Assembly (NCBI RefSeq): GCF_040807025.1
Contig: NC_090964.1
Span: forward strand, 6,014,001-6,078,000
Direction: 5' to 3'
Origin: Struthio camelus
Lineage: Eukaryota > Chordata > Aves > Struthioniformes > Struthionidae
DNA: 64,000 bases
The position numbers and the translations under genes were made by a program. Below the pieces are notes generated by a model. That model ran no database searches. It saw nothing but the letters and a program-made list of their open reading frames with translations, and was not told the origin of the DNA. Positions 23,601 to 34,035 of the stretch are shown piece by piece; within the stretch, counting starts at the first letter, position 1, and each line of letters starts with the position of its first letter.

Positions 23601-26600
23601 CGCATCCATGCTCAGAAGTGCAGTGTGAAAGGGAAAGTGCCCGACAGGGCAAACACGCTGCGGCTCCCCTGCCAGACCTGGCTGCTGCCACCCAGGAAGA
23701 AGGATTGCAGAGCTGCAGCTGGAGAAAGCCTGGGGGAGGGTGAGAGGGGAACACCTGGAATAGAGAGATCCAGGAGGCAAAAGAAAAAGAAAAAAAAAGA
23801 AAAAAAAAGAAAAAATCTTGCTACAGCTCTGTTTGCACTTGTTATATCCTATCCAGCCCTCGCCTGATGAAACAGTTACCTTGGATATTGTGTTTTATCA
23901 GCAAAAACAGTAGTAAAACTCTTCCAGCTCTTTTGACTGTTGCTCGAAACAGCTGTTCTAACTTTAGCTCACGTGGGGTAAGAAGCTCTTTTTGTAACAA
24001 TCAGCACACTATGGCATAGGACAGGGAGCAGCCTAAATCTTTGCTCACAAGACCTCCCAGAGTTTTACCATGTTCAGGAGGAATCAGTATAATTCCCCTT
24101 GAAAACTCCTAGCTCAAAGTTTTCAGACATAAGCCCCTACTGCCTGTAGCCCAGCTGTCCTCGACTGCAGTCCTAGGACCACTTGCTGGGAGCTGGCATG
24201 TCACATGGATCTCTCCCCAGCTGCTACAGTGCATTAAAAGATGCTAAAAATACAGAAATGCTTTTCTGCTGGTTTTCATGTAAGCAACTGCTGCAGCTGC
24301 CAAGGGGACATGCTATTCAGCCATGAACGAAGGGGGTGGCGGGTACATGAGTTCCTAAAAGGGGCAAAGCCTTTCTAATGTGGGACCTGTATTAAGATGC
24401 AGTCCCCACACTGAAAAAAACAACAACAACGAGCATTTTCCAGCTCAGTGTTAGCCACGTGCCATATAAAGAAACCTTCCCAAAACGTCTCTCCTACTGG
24501 AGAAAACAAATGAAAACAACCTCTGTCAGGATAACATAGAACGCATGAGAATTAAACTCAGCTGAGTTTTCTCTCTCACCTTTATTTATCACTAGTGGTG
24601 CTGTTCATTTCCTTTAAGGACTCACCCAAAGAAACTAGGCCACCTGGTTTCACCTTGTTTATAGTCAGCTTCACTTCCTCATATTACAGCTACTTTCAGC
24701 GCATGAACATCTCTGTTGTGGTCTCAGATGCACCACAGACCTGCTGGGTGCCTTTATATCCCTGCCTCTTCTGTGCCTCATTTCCCCCATCCGCAAGCAA
24801 CAGCGTGGCTTCAAAGGCCCAATTCATCCACGTTTGCAGGGCTCTTTAATGTTTGGAGATCTGAAAAATCTATCAGCTCAGATACGCCTCTTTCCATTGC
24901 CCAGTCCACCTGGCCCCAGGACGCGTCGGGACTCCTGTTCGCTTGAGCAAAGTCAGCTCTTGCTACTTATAACTCCTGCTCCTCTCACTGGCCCAAGCGA
25001 GCAAAGAATGAGCTGAAACCTCTTTTGGCCTCGTGCACTCTCAGCACTGAATAACCGGCTGGCAAGAGCAACTTCTTGAGCAGAGAGCCGGCGTAGAACC
25101 GACTTCAGTCTAGAGTGCTGAAGGAGCACCCTCCGCCCTGCATTATTTTCAAGGACTGCTTCTAGGAGTTGTTCAATGCAGTGAAGGAGCTGCCCAGAAC
25201 ATCCCGAACAACAGCAGGGGCTCACATCCAGGGCTTTGCTACAGACCCCTACGTAACACAAGGGCTGACATTTCCGCATAATATGCCACAGCCCCGGGGG
25301 CAGAGGGAATCTACTTAGAAGTGTCTATCCCTAAAATTACGCTCTTCCACTCTCCACTAAGCAGGGTCTGTACATTAGATTCCCTATAGGCTCGATCTTG
25401 TTTCTGTCGAGGTTAACCGAATACTTCCACCAGCCTCAAGAGCAGCAGAACAGGACCAGCTCAGCGGATCAAGGCTATAGATTTAAGAAAGGGCTAAAGC
25501 CTGGAATATTCCTCTCCCTGCTCCTGGCTTTGCTGGCAGCTCTCATACTGATCACGAGCATCACGCGTGAATCTGCCCAAGCCGCGGCTGGAGCAAACAC
25601 AGCCTGACTAGAGGACTCCCATCTCTCTGCTCCACACGATCCCCCCCCACTGACTCCCCGGTCCCATCTGTTCAGCTGACAAGTCAAAACAAGCTGTCTC
25701 CCGACTGCCTGCACCGCAGGCTGAAACCCAACTACCTGGAGCAGGGGGGGGGGGGGGAAAGCTGAGCATGTTCTTTCTGCTTCACATTCATATCAGCCTC
25801 TCCCCACTACGCCCTCGTGAAGGCACGAGTGGGGGACACGAGCTCGCATCTCTGTGGCTGCAGGGGTCCGGTGGCACAGTCAGGGAGGAGTTCTTATTTC
25901 TGATCCCTCACCCAGGTCCATACGAGCCCAGGGAAGCAGCTAACAGGGCCAAACTAAAGAGGACTTTTAAAATGCACTGGGGCCCATGACTGCCTTGAAA
26001 AGGGGCTGGGAAAGGAGTGCTGTGAAGCTGAGCTAACTGTTTGCCAAGAGCTTTGGCAGCCAGGGGTTAATGCTGCGAGGTAAAGGTAATAGAATAAATA
26101 CATAATTGGTCCTCTTTGGCACTCCAGGACTGGCAGTGCATAACGCAGTCAAAACACAGCTATTCACGTACTCCAAACACCAAACTACCACGGCTCATAC
26201 CTGCTCCCTCCACCACGGGACCTCCAGGCACCGCCCCAACGCTGCTGCCGTACATTGTGCAACAGCCTATTGCGAGAGATATGAACCATTACTCCATTTC
26301 GCACATAGAGAACCGAGATGCGGAGATGACCTGACTTGCCCAGGTTGTAAGAGCTGTGCAGAGCTAAAAATAACGCCCAGGAATCCTGCTTCTGCTCTCA
26401 CCTCTGAACAACGTGGGAGGCTGGTTCGGGAGTAACAGCTCTCGTTCCCTTGCTCTATCCACTAAACACGACTTCCCTCTCAGAGCTGGGAATAGGAGAA
26501 GAAAGTCAAAAGTCCCGTTTCAAAGCATTCAGCAGAGTCAGGAGGAAAAAAAAAATGACCTCATTTTGGATAAAGTGTCACAGTGATGAGATTCACTGCT

Positions 26601-27571
26601 ATCATTTATAATGCTAGCATGATGCTGCCAGTGCTGGGTCAGTGCAAGAAACCAGAAAACCATCCCAAATCCCAGGAACTACCCTGACATCACTGCAGCG
26701 TTAGACGCGCAGAACACGCTTCCTGGCAGAAAAGGGGCCGGCGCATTTCAGCATGCCGCGAGGAACCAAACAGATCCCACCAGCCAGCAATTTATCGCAT
26801 GTATCAGCCCAATAAGCCTCACTCAGCGTAGCAGCTCACAGTGCGAATCTCGACTTCTTCACTGATCCAAAAGGCACTTACCGCAATTCAGATCTTATAT
26901 CAACAGATACATTAATGACTGCAACAATGTTCCTGCTATTATTGGTACTGCAGTAGCAGACAGAAGTCCTGAGCAGAATCAGAGCAGCTCTGTGCAAGTA
27001 CTTGTACTAGCACACAGGCAGACACAAACCCCAAACAAGAGAGGCTGCAGTTTAATCTCCTCCTCAGGATCACCGTTTCTGAGAACAAATGGGTGGGTGG
27101 GTTCAGTGGCAGCTGGCGGAGGATGGTGATGGTGAGGAACTGGGAGATGAGATTTTTATTCTTTACAGTGCCATAAACCTGGTGACTTCACCTCTCTCCG
27201 TTTTCTTCTTCCCTCTCGTAAACCAGGGCTGGCTTCTAACTCACCAGAGCAAAGCGAAACAAAATCCATTCACGGGTGCCAAGGGCTTTGAGATCCTCAG
27301 ATGACAGGCGGGACGCACGGTGCAGCTCTGAGCGTGCTTTGGTTACCCAGTGCCTCTGCACTGCTCTGCTAAAGCCAAACTTCTCTCAAAACCCCTCGGA
27401 GGCAGGTGGCAGCTGGGGGAGTTACTCAGCCCAAAGCACTCGCATGCATCAAAGCGAGAAGCTGCAATGCTCAGCCAGCAAACAGAGCTGCTGCAGTGCA
27501 ATACGTACCCAGCCAGGTGCAAAGAGGAGGAGGAACAGGGTCCAGGTCATGGTCCCCAAGCTGCCGGACAT
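17313..27571 (-). CDS. CCN-family matricellular protein, CTGF/CCN2-like (five exons)
   Basis: The coding sequence joins 27571-27509, 22348-22135, 18584-18333, 18047-17839 and 17624-17313 on the minus strand. Every intron has GT-AG ends and the frame closes exactly, giving 349 residues, the length of human CCN2. Order: signal peptide (about 1-26), IGFBP module (27-93, 12 cysteines), VWC (about 94-165, 10), hinge, TSP1 (195-240, 6) and C-terminal cystine knot (251-325, 10); all 38 cysteines are present. CCN proteins are secreted matricellular proteins that bind integrins, heparan sulfate and growth factors and act in matrix production, adhesion and angiogenesis. TSP1 and CT most resemble CTGF, for example [29 protein letters not shown] and DNDIF; the IGFBP module has CYR61-like touches such as [19 protein letters not shown]5 is excluded because the CT module is present. 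Which paralog this is needs a phylogeny. Confidence 0.93.
17625..17838 (-). other. CCN intron 4 with a CR1-like scrap
   Basis: A 214-base intron with donor AAG/GTACTG and acceptor CCTAG. About 17,655-17,700 on the plus strand contains GGTCCATCTAGCC and CCTGTCTCC, a phrase common near the 3' ends of old sauropsid CR1 elements. The fragment is short and diverged. Confidence 0.6.
17839..18047 (-). CDS. CCN exon 4: TSP1 module
   Basis: The exon encodes residues 178-246 plus two bases of codon 177. The acceptor used is GGCTCAG before TTTTCAGG; the next AG, seven bases downstream, would break the frame set by exon 3. The WSAC and CSKSCG motifs and six cysteines mark a thrombospondin type 1 repeat of CCN type. 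Residues 178-194 form the variable hinge between VWC and TSP1. Confidence 0.92.
18333..18584 (-). CDS. CCN exon 3: VWC module
   Basis: The 252-base exon starts in phase 1 after CTTTCCTGCAG and ends at CAG/GTGAGC. It carries ten cysteines in the von Willebrand factor C pattern, with [22 protein letters not shown] and [10 protein letters not shown], all close to CTGF and CYR61. In the family this module binds BMPs and TGF-beta. The last 12 or so residues begin the hinge. Confidence 0.92.
18585..22134 (-). other. CCN intron 2
   Basis: A 3,550-base intron with consensus ends (TTAG/GTGAGA and CCTGCAG). It is CpG-poor and partly AT-rich. A 13-base direct duplication (GATTTTAAAAGCA) lies near 21,755-21,780. 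I see no exon or recognisable mobile element in it. Confidence 0.75.
22135..22348 (-). CDS. CCN exon 2: IGFBP-like module
   Basis: The 214-base exon starts in phase 0 after GTGCCCTCCAG with VEAQAC and ends one base into codon 93. Twelve cysteines match the insulin-like growth factor binding protein N-terminal module, including CGCCKVC, the variant of GCGCCXXC found in CCN proteins. [20 protein letters not shown] matches the second half of the module in CTGF and CYR61. Confidence 0.92.
22690..22905 (-). mobile_element. Decayed MIR/CORE-type SINE fragment
   Basis: The plus strand shows CAAAGCACTCTGCAG, then a gap, then ACACACAGAGAAGCAACTTGCCCAAAATCAG in scattered order. This is the reverse complement of the old amniote SINE tail found in MIR and related elements. 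Heavy divergence implies great age. Boundaries are approximate. Confidence 0.45.
26283..26475 (-). mobile_element. Decayed MIR/CORE-type SINE
   Basis: The reverse-complement SINE order is visible: a CCATTT block, then CTGACTTGCCCAGGTTGTA, CAGAGCTAAAAATAACGCCC, AGGAATCCTGCTTCT and CTCTATCCACTAAACACGA. Each block corresponds in order to the MIR-type consensus. It lies in CCN intron 1. Confidence 0.5.
27509..27571 (-). CDS. CCN exon 1: signal peptide
   Basis: Two in-frame ATGs are possible, at 27,571 and 27,550. The first gives 349 residues and has G at -3; the second gives 342 residues and has A at -3. I chose the first because it lies upstream and reproduces the length of CTGF. Both give the same hydrophobic core ([10 protein letters not shown]) typical of a secretory signal. 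The exon ends in phase 0 at TGG/GTACGT, matching exon 2. Confidence 0.85.
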
Positions 27572-27663
27572 CCCGAGTAAAGGGAAGGGGGGATTCAGGC
27601 TGCCGACTGACTCGCTCACTCTCTCTAACTCCCTTTCTCCTTCAGAGTTTCTTGTCTCTCTTT
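27572..27663 (-). other. Predicted 5' UTR of the CCN gene
   Basis: If transcription begins about 30 bases after the TATA-like box, the leader is about 90 bases long and rich in GAGA-type purines. It contains no in-frame stop, so the reading frame stays open upstream, but that upstream part is promoter and not protein. Confidence 0.5.
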
Positions 27664-27688
27664 GGAGAAAGTTGCACACCAACTCCTC

Positions 27689-27696
27689 TTTAAATA
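27689..27696 (-). promoter_or_regulatory. TATA-like box of the CCN gene
   Basis: TATTTAAA on the minus strand lies about 118 bases upstream of the first ATG. TATA-containing promoters are usual for the immediate-early CCN genes CTGF and CYR61. Confidence 0.6.
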
Positions 27697-27775
27697 GCCT
27701 CCTGGAGGGGGCGTGCCCTGCCTTTGAGTGACAATCTGGAAAGCAACCCAAAATGGGATGCAACAGAAAGCATCC

Positions 27776-27992
27776 ACATTCCAGGGAACATGAGCAGATT
27801 CCTGTGGCCCTGGTGGTTACGGGGCTGCCGGTGGAGCCCGCAGCTCGCTTACATTCCACGTGGGTAAATCAAATCCCAGTAAAAAGCTCCAGAAGGATTA
27901 TCATCCTTTTTTAATTCTTCCCTCTTTAACTCCAAAAGTATGAAGCCTGGAACAGCTTCCTTGACTCCTCTTTCCCTACCTACATCCATTCC
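27776..27992 (-). promoter_or_regulatory. Three TEAD-type (GGAATG) sites in the CCN promoter
   Basis: GGAATG occurs on the minus strand at 27,782-27,777, 27,857-27,852 and 27,992-27,987, that is about 85, 160 and 295 bases upstream of the TATA-like box. The middle one abuts a CACGTG E-box at 27,857-27,862. Near-CArG sequences (CCAAAATGGG near 27,749 and CCTTTTTGG at 27,991-27,999) each miss the serum response element consensus by one base or one position. CTGF and CYR61 are established YAP/TAZ-TEAD and SRF targets. Confidence 0.5.
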
Positions 27993-29469
27993 TTTTTGGC
28001 TGCAAGAGCTGAGGACTTAAATAAGCACAGCAGCACAGCTTTGTGATGCTTTCCCCCCCCCCCCTTTGAACAGGAGGGAGAGATGGAAAGTTTAGCACTG
28101 TTGGGAGCAATTAGGTACCACAACTGCCTGCGCATCAGCAGCGCTCACAGTGCTGCCAGCTCTAAGAAATGAAAGCTTCATGACTACAGAGACTGATGTC
28201 TGGACTCCCACATCGTGGAGCTGCTTGTTTTCTGAGGCCATGAAAAGCTACAGGGTGAAGGTTGTTAAAGGACAGCAGTTCCCCACAGTGTTTTATTTGC
28301 ACCTCAAAATCGATGCAGGGTGTCACACATTCATATCCCAAGGCATTATCTTTTCTGTTTGCTGCCAAAATACATAACCAGGCTCCTACACAGCCAGGAA
28401 TTCATTAGAAAGACCTTTATAATAGGAAAAAAGGGTTGTTTTTTTTTTTTTTTAATATAAAAAAGAGTCATTTTGTTTATTCCAAGGAGCAAGCAGAACG
28501 CTGTCACGAAACTGAGTGCAGCAGAGGGCACTCTTAGTCCTTGCTGGCCTGGGGTGGGAACGGGACAGGACGGAGCCATGCCTTCGAGTCCGGGACCTTC
28601 CCAGGGTCAAAGCATTGTAACAGCTGCATCTTCGCCTTCCTGCAGCTCCAGGTACAGCGCGTGGGGCAGAAGCGTGCGCAGAGTGCACTGAGCCCCTACC
28701 GCATCCAAGCGGAGCGTGCTGGGAAGTGGGAAGGGAGGCGAGGAAAAACATAGGAAGCGCGCAGGGAGTCATTTGCATTCAGCCTCCTGCCTCCAAGTGC
28801 TGGGCTTGTTACCTGAGAATCAGGCCCCGCATTTTATTCGGGTCCTTTTAGGTCCTGATGCAACACCAGCTGAGCTTCCACTCTTCCCATGCCTCTGTTT
28901 GTCCGCTGCTGAAAGCGAACAATTCTCCTTTAATTAATCAGCACTTGGGAAGCCCCTTGGGATTGGGGGCTGGAAAGCATTAGCACAGCACAAATCACCT
29001 CATATGCACCTCCTTCTTTTCCTCTTCAATAAGATGAGGGATTTCACAACCATTTCCATAACAGCTACCTCTGATGTCACAACGAAGGATTATGTCTCCA
29101 CACAAAAGATTTAATATACTGGAGGTGGCATAAACATCCAATGCCCTAGAGCAGTTAGGAGCTAAAGGCAATCTGCCTGGATACAGATTCCTTGCCTTTT
29201 TGGAAGGCTTGGCACTTTAAGCTGTGTTGTTGCCTAAAATTAGCTGCTCACATTTTGCCAGGCATTTTCCCACTGCTCATAAAATGAGACAGGGATAAAG
29301 TGCTACACACCTCTGCTCTCGCTTTCCCACACAGCAAGGGTATAAACCACAGCTGAATTCCAAACCACGTGGGGCGCTTGAAGGTGTTATATTTGTGTCT
29401 TTTAAAAAGGAGAGTGTTTAATGCATGGCTCAATTCACACATCGTTCCTTGTCTGAGAAGCAGCAGTTG

Positions 29470-29605
29470 GACCTTGAGCCACGATCTTCCCAGTTCTGCT
29501 TCTAACATAAACCTGCTGCACGACCTTGAATGAACTGTTTAACCACAATCATAATACTCACTTACCTGTCAGGAGTTTTGTGGGGAAAATAAACCAGCAT
29601 TATGA
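29470..29605 (+). mobile_element. Decayed MIR/CORE-type SINE fragment
   Basis: Read on the plus strand: CTGCTGCACGACCTTGAATGA, then TTTAACC, ATAATACTCACTTACCTG and GGGGAAAATAAA in scattered order. This follows the MIR-type order of GTGACCTTGGGCAAG, TTTAACC and AATACCTACCT blocks. Divergence is high. Confidence 0.4.
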
Positions 29606-30260
29606 TGGCTTGGTTAAGTTTCTACCTAAAACAACAAAAATAAAGGATAATTCGATTATAAAAAAATCCTTATCAAGCTGCTCATCATCCATCTGGATGC
29701 CTTCAGCTTTCCAGGCTGGTAGCAAAGGGAAATACTGAGTTGCAGTCCTGCTTATCCTAAAAACCACCTTAGCTCTGCTGTTGCCTGCCAGTTTTCTTCC
29801 CCACCTTGCTAAGAGATGAGTGGCTGGATCCATCCTAGCTCCTCTGCTAGATAACAGAGCCAACACCCTGCCCCAGTCTCTTCACTGCAAAGTGCCAGGA
29901 GCATCCAATTAAGGGTTTCTGGGGGTGGAGGAACCCACCTTACCTCTCATGGCCTGGAGGAAGCCTGCCATAAAGGCAATAAACCTAGACTAAGTCACAG
30001 TTAGGAGAGAATATCTTTTAGACTGAGTAAGATACATGAATTATTTGGGCCCTCAAAATTCATGAGTGGCATCCCCTTTCCTGGAAACGAACCAGAAGAA
30101 AAGCCCAGCCAGATAAGCTCTACCTTCTTCAAGTAGCAGGACATGAAGGGCAAGTGCTAGCTGGAGATTCTTGTCTTCTGGGAGCCCCATACACTCATGG
30201 AGCAAGTTTTTCTTGGGCCATTGGGACAACTAAAACTACTCCTAGTGCTAACAACTAACT

Positions 30261-30275
30261 GTTCCCCCCTAGTGG
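30261..30275 (-). promoter_or_regulatory. Weak CTCF-like motif
   Basis: The 15 bases ending CCCTAGTGG match the reverse CTCF consensus except at two positions. Motif evidence only. Confidence 0.2.
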
Positions 30276-31390
30276 GCAAACCGCTTGCCACGAACCAGGA
30301 GAAGAACATGAAGGTTCAGCGCTCATAAAGATCAAAGGGAGGGAACACCCTAGTTAATGCCGATTTGTGTCTCTTCTTTTTGCCTGAGCTCTTCCAAGTG
30401 ACGGAATAAAGATGTCAACCCCGCTTAAAATCTCCCCCAAGCAAAGAATACTGGGCGTTTAATTCACCTTATTACGTTCTTCTGGGTTCACTTACCAGGT
30501 ACAGCCAACGGCTTTCCTGAATTTGTATTAATTAAAAAAAAGAAGACATGTAGATAATTGCTAAAAATCATGTAACACTGAGGAATAAAACTCATGCAAA
30601 TGAACACACAGTTTTTTGGCTCAGCGTGATCTCTGCCAGCACAGGCAGCATGCTAAAGGAAACCAGGCTCATCCTGTCCTCAATCAATTCAAAGCTGTCC
30701 CCCGCCTCATAGCTGCTTAGTGGTCCATACGACATGCTGGTGGCTGTCAGGGCAGCTCTTTGCAGGAACGTTTCCATTCTTGCAGCTGTCCAGCCTTAGC
30801 AAAAGTTACTGTCTGACTAGATCACAGGCAATCATTCTAAGTTGGCCCACTGGCATTATACAAAACATAAATTTGGCCCAGCAGAAATGGTGAGTTTCAT
30901 CTAGCTAGATGGTCCGAAACACGTGAGTTTTGTTTCACCGTTCCTTAGCCAACTAGTGATGCATCCTGCTCACGTGCTCAGGTTAAACTGATTGCCAGAT
31001 CTGGGGCCAAGAAGGAGTCCTGTCCCCTGCTTTTTTGCCTTCTTGTATAGTCTGGGGATGAGATGCGTGTCGTAAGATTGGGCACTTTCACCCAGCTTCC
31101 TCCCTGCTGTTAAGAAGGCTGCAAGATGTAAGCGACACTGTTTATTTCTCTGTGGTATAACACTACAAAAGAAAAAACCCTTCAACATTTATCAAGGCCT
31201 TGAATTTGCTGTGAGGTTTGGAAAGAGTTCTGCAGGTTCATGTGCTTTGGAGTAGAAAGGGAGAGGGGCCTCTGAAGGCTTTTGGCTAACATGGTTGCCT
31301 GAGACTTACTGGCTGAGATGGTCTCTTCCAGACCTGTGTTCCAGTTCAAGTTCAGTGCTAATTCAGCCTCGGTCTAGAGGAGCGTTTGGG

Positions 31391-31424
31391 ATCAGATCCA
31401 TCCCACCATCAGATCCATCCCACC
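31391..31424. repeat. 17-bp tandem duplication
   Basis: ATCAGATCCATCCCACC occurs twice in a row without change. Confidence 0.85.
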
Positions 31425-33969
31425 CACTGCTGCATACGAATCGGCTGCATCATGAGGTTAGCTGCTGTAAGTTGTCAATAGAGCTCAGCAGAGGGTAAAT
31501 ACAGCAGTATATCTGCCTCCAATCTGGATGGGAAAGGCTACCCTGCCCTACGGACGGAAAGGGCAGGAAAAGCCACCCCCTTCCACTTCAGCACAGCCTT
31601 GGGATGAAATCCTGACTGCACAGGCAACACCCACTGGCTTCAGCAGAGCGAGGATTGCCCTCTCGGCCTGGGCTTGCCAGATCCCGGAGCCCGAGGGCAC
31701 ACTATCCTGCCCATCTTTTGGGGGAGTTAAGCACAGAACAGATTTTGTTCCTGGCTGCAGAGTTCACTAATGAAGCCTACAGTTATTTTAGTACCGGGAG
31801 GGAACACTCCATTGTATTTGAAGATTTATTGTGAAATCAAGGTCTATCAAGGGGCGCCAGGCTTGCGATGGGTGGGGTGCCTGTTTATGTCCTTATAAAG
31901 GAAGTAAATACATAAAAACATGCTTGGCATCAAAAGTTCATAAAGAGCCAGTGCTTAGATACAGAGCTTGCCAGCAAAAGCACACATTCTCGTCTGGAAA
32001 AAATGCCCCCCTGGAGCCTGATCCTTGCAGGAGGCAAACAGCCAGTTCTGTGGCTTACTGAAGGGTATGCAACCAAGGGCACTCAGAGAGGCTACCAGGA
32101 AAGAAATTAAACCCTATTCATCAAGGCATAGGATTCCTGTTCCAGAGCAGGGGAAACAGCATGAAAGTCGATGCTTCTGAGGGCTGAGAAGCCTTCCCAA
32201 AGCTGAACACCACAGGTATCGAGTTCTTTGCAAAAACTAGGCCTTAGTTTTGGAAGGGAAGCGCTTGACAGTCTTCTCCCTCCTTCTCACTCTGTTTTTG
32301 TTCTGGTGAGAAGTCTGGCTAGTCTCTCCAACACAGGGCACCTTAGCCAGATGTGAGGCTTTCAGGCTAGCTAAGACCCATGTAATTATCTACCCTGACT
32401 TGCGTAACACAGGCAGGAGGATTTTGCCCAAATAACAAAGATCGTGCAACAAGAGCTTCTGTGGCCAGTTTCTATGCTCTGTCTCCTGGCAGGCTGCAGC
32501 CAGCTCTGAATCTGCCAAAGCTGCCACCTTCCCAAGCGTTCCTAGTTTTCTTGAAGGATCCCAGACATGGCAGGGCTGAAACATTTGTCAGCAGCTGCTG
32601 CAGGCAGATGACATATTTCTTTATCCAGGGCAGAAGTTCATGGACTGGACCCTGGACTAGAGCTCTGGGGAGCCTGCCCCAGCTCTCAGCCCTGCTGCAG
32701 ACTGTGTATGACACCCAGGCATGCTGCATCAGCTGTGGCTGCAGCCCCATCAAACAGCCATCCCAGGAAGGGCTGTGAGCACAGCTTTTGCCCTGACCTG
32801 ACCGTGCCTCAAGGCAGCATGCACCCGCCTGTGGGCAAACTCAGCACCAGGTATGCTTGGGCGGAGGGCTACCCAGGACCCCTGGGGCTCAGCCTCCAGG
32901 TTATTGGTCCAGACAGAGGATCAGGCCTTAGGGCAGCGCAGACAAAGCTATCAGCAATCTCTCTGCGCCTTGAGGCTTGTCAAGGTGGAACAACGACATA
33001 CCTGTTACCTGCAGACAAGCACAGGTCTCCACATGGAAGCATAATAATCAGTGATCTTCTGAGACCCCTGCCAACTACAAAATGTGGGTATGAATGTGAA
33101 TCACCATCACAGCCAGGAACATTTGTGCCTAGGCCTCGGCTTGCACAGAACAACTGCAGGAGGGACAGGTCCTGGGAGGAAAATCAGCTGTACCCACCTG
33201 TGAAATGGATGCTTCCTTGGGGTTTTTCCACTTCTTAGTTTGCAGCATGCTTAATTATCCTGAAAGAAAACTGCAGAGAGGGAGGGTGCATTTAATCAGA
33301 CTTTGAGCAGGCTCATTCAAGGAGGCCTGCCGATCTAACATACTCTTCTGGTGCACATCTCCAACATACCTGAGCGTCATCCCATCCTTTATGGGATTTG
33401 ATCCTCACAATGTCTCCAGGGATGAGGCACAAAAGGATTTGCTCAAGGTCATACGGCTTGTGAAAGAAGGGACTGAAGTGAGGTCTGTCTAGCCCTTGGC
33501 TCCTGCACTGATCCCTGGCTCGTTCTGCCAACTGAATACGCAGCTGCTCTGCCATGCTTACTAGGAGGCACTTCCAGCACATAAGCCAGGGGCTGCTATG
33601 ACAACAGTCATACCTGAAAAGGTACAAGGTACAATCCTCCACCAGATCCAGTCTCTCCAAAGACCCTCTGGCATCCCCCAGGGTAGCTCAAGTAATCTCT
33701 GCCCTGAAAATCCAGGGACTCAACTCCTCAGTCAGAACAGCTCTGCTGAAATTAGTGGGTCCTCCCTAATTTACACCAGCTGCACATCTCACACAGCATC
33801 AACAAGCAGCAACAGGTCTTGAAATTCTGCTAGGCTAGTAGGACCTGCAGGGGTGGGTGGTCTATTGGGACTTGAGTGTATCTCTCATTAGGGATTTGGA
33901 ATTACAGAGGGAGCTTGGCCACACCTTTCCCATTCTTAGAAAAAATCCAGTTCATTATACAGAATTAGT

Positions 33970-34035
33970 GAATAATTTAGGTTGGGAAGGACCATTGGCT
34001 CATCTGGTACCACCTGAGGCTGTTCCCAGCGGAGA
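33970..34035 (+). mobile_element. Possible CR1 fragment
   Basis: AGGTTGGGAAGGACCATTGG followed by CTCATCTGGTACC resembles the AGGTTGGAAGGGACCTCTGG and ATCATCTAGTCC phrases of avian CR1 3' regions. Only about 60 bases align by eye. Confidence 0.35.

Larger units (their letters stand above)
22349..27508 (-). other. CCN intron 1
   Basis: A 5,160-base intron with donor TGG/GTACGT and acceptor CCTCCAG. It contains decayed MIR/CORE-SINE-like pieces (listed separately), a purine-rich A/G tract at about 23,779-23,816, a C run near 23,481-23,490 and a G run of more than ten bases near 25,746. No additional coding exon is recognised. First introns of CTGF and CYR61 are normally a few hundred bases. 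Confidence 0.75.

Noticed and set aside
17313-27571. Assignment as CCN5 (WISP2)
   Set aside because: Mammalian CCN5 lacks the CT module, and its VWC and TSP1 sequences are much less similar than those of CTGF.
27776-27999. A perfect serum response element in the CCN promoter
   Set aside because: The two candidates each deviate from CC(A/T)6GG by one base or by spacing, so only a weak CArG-like status can be claimed.
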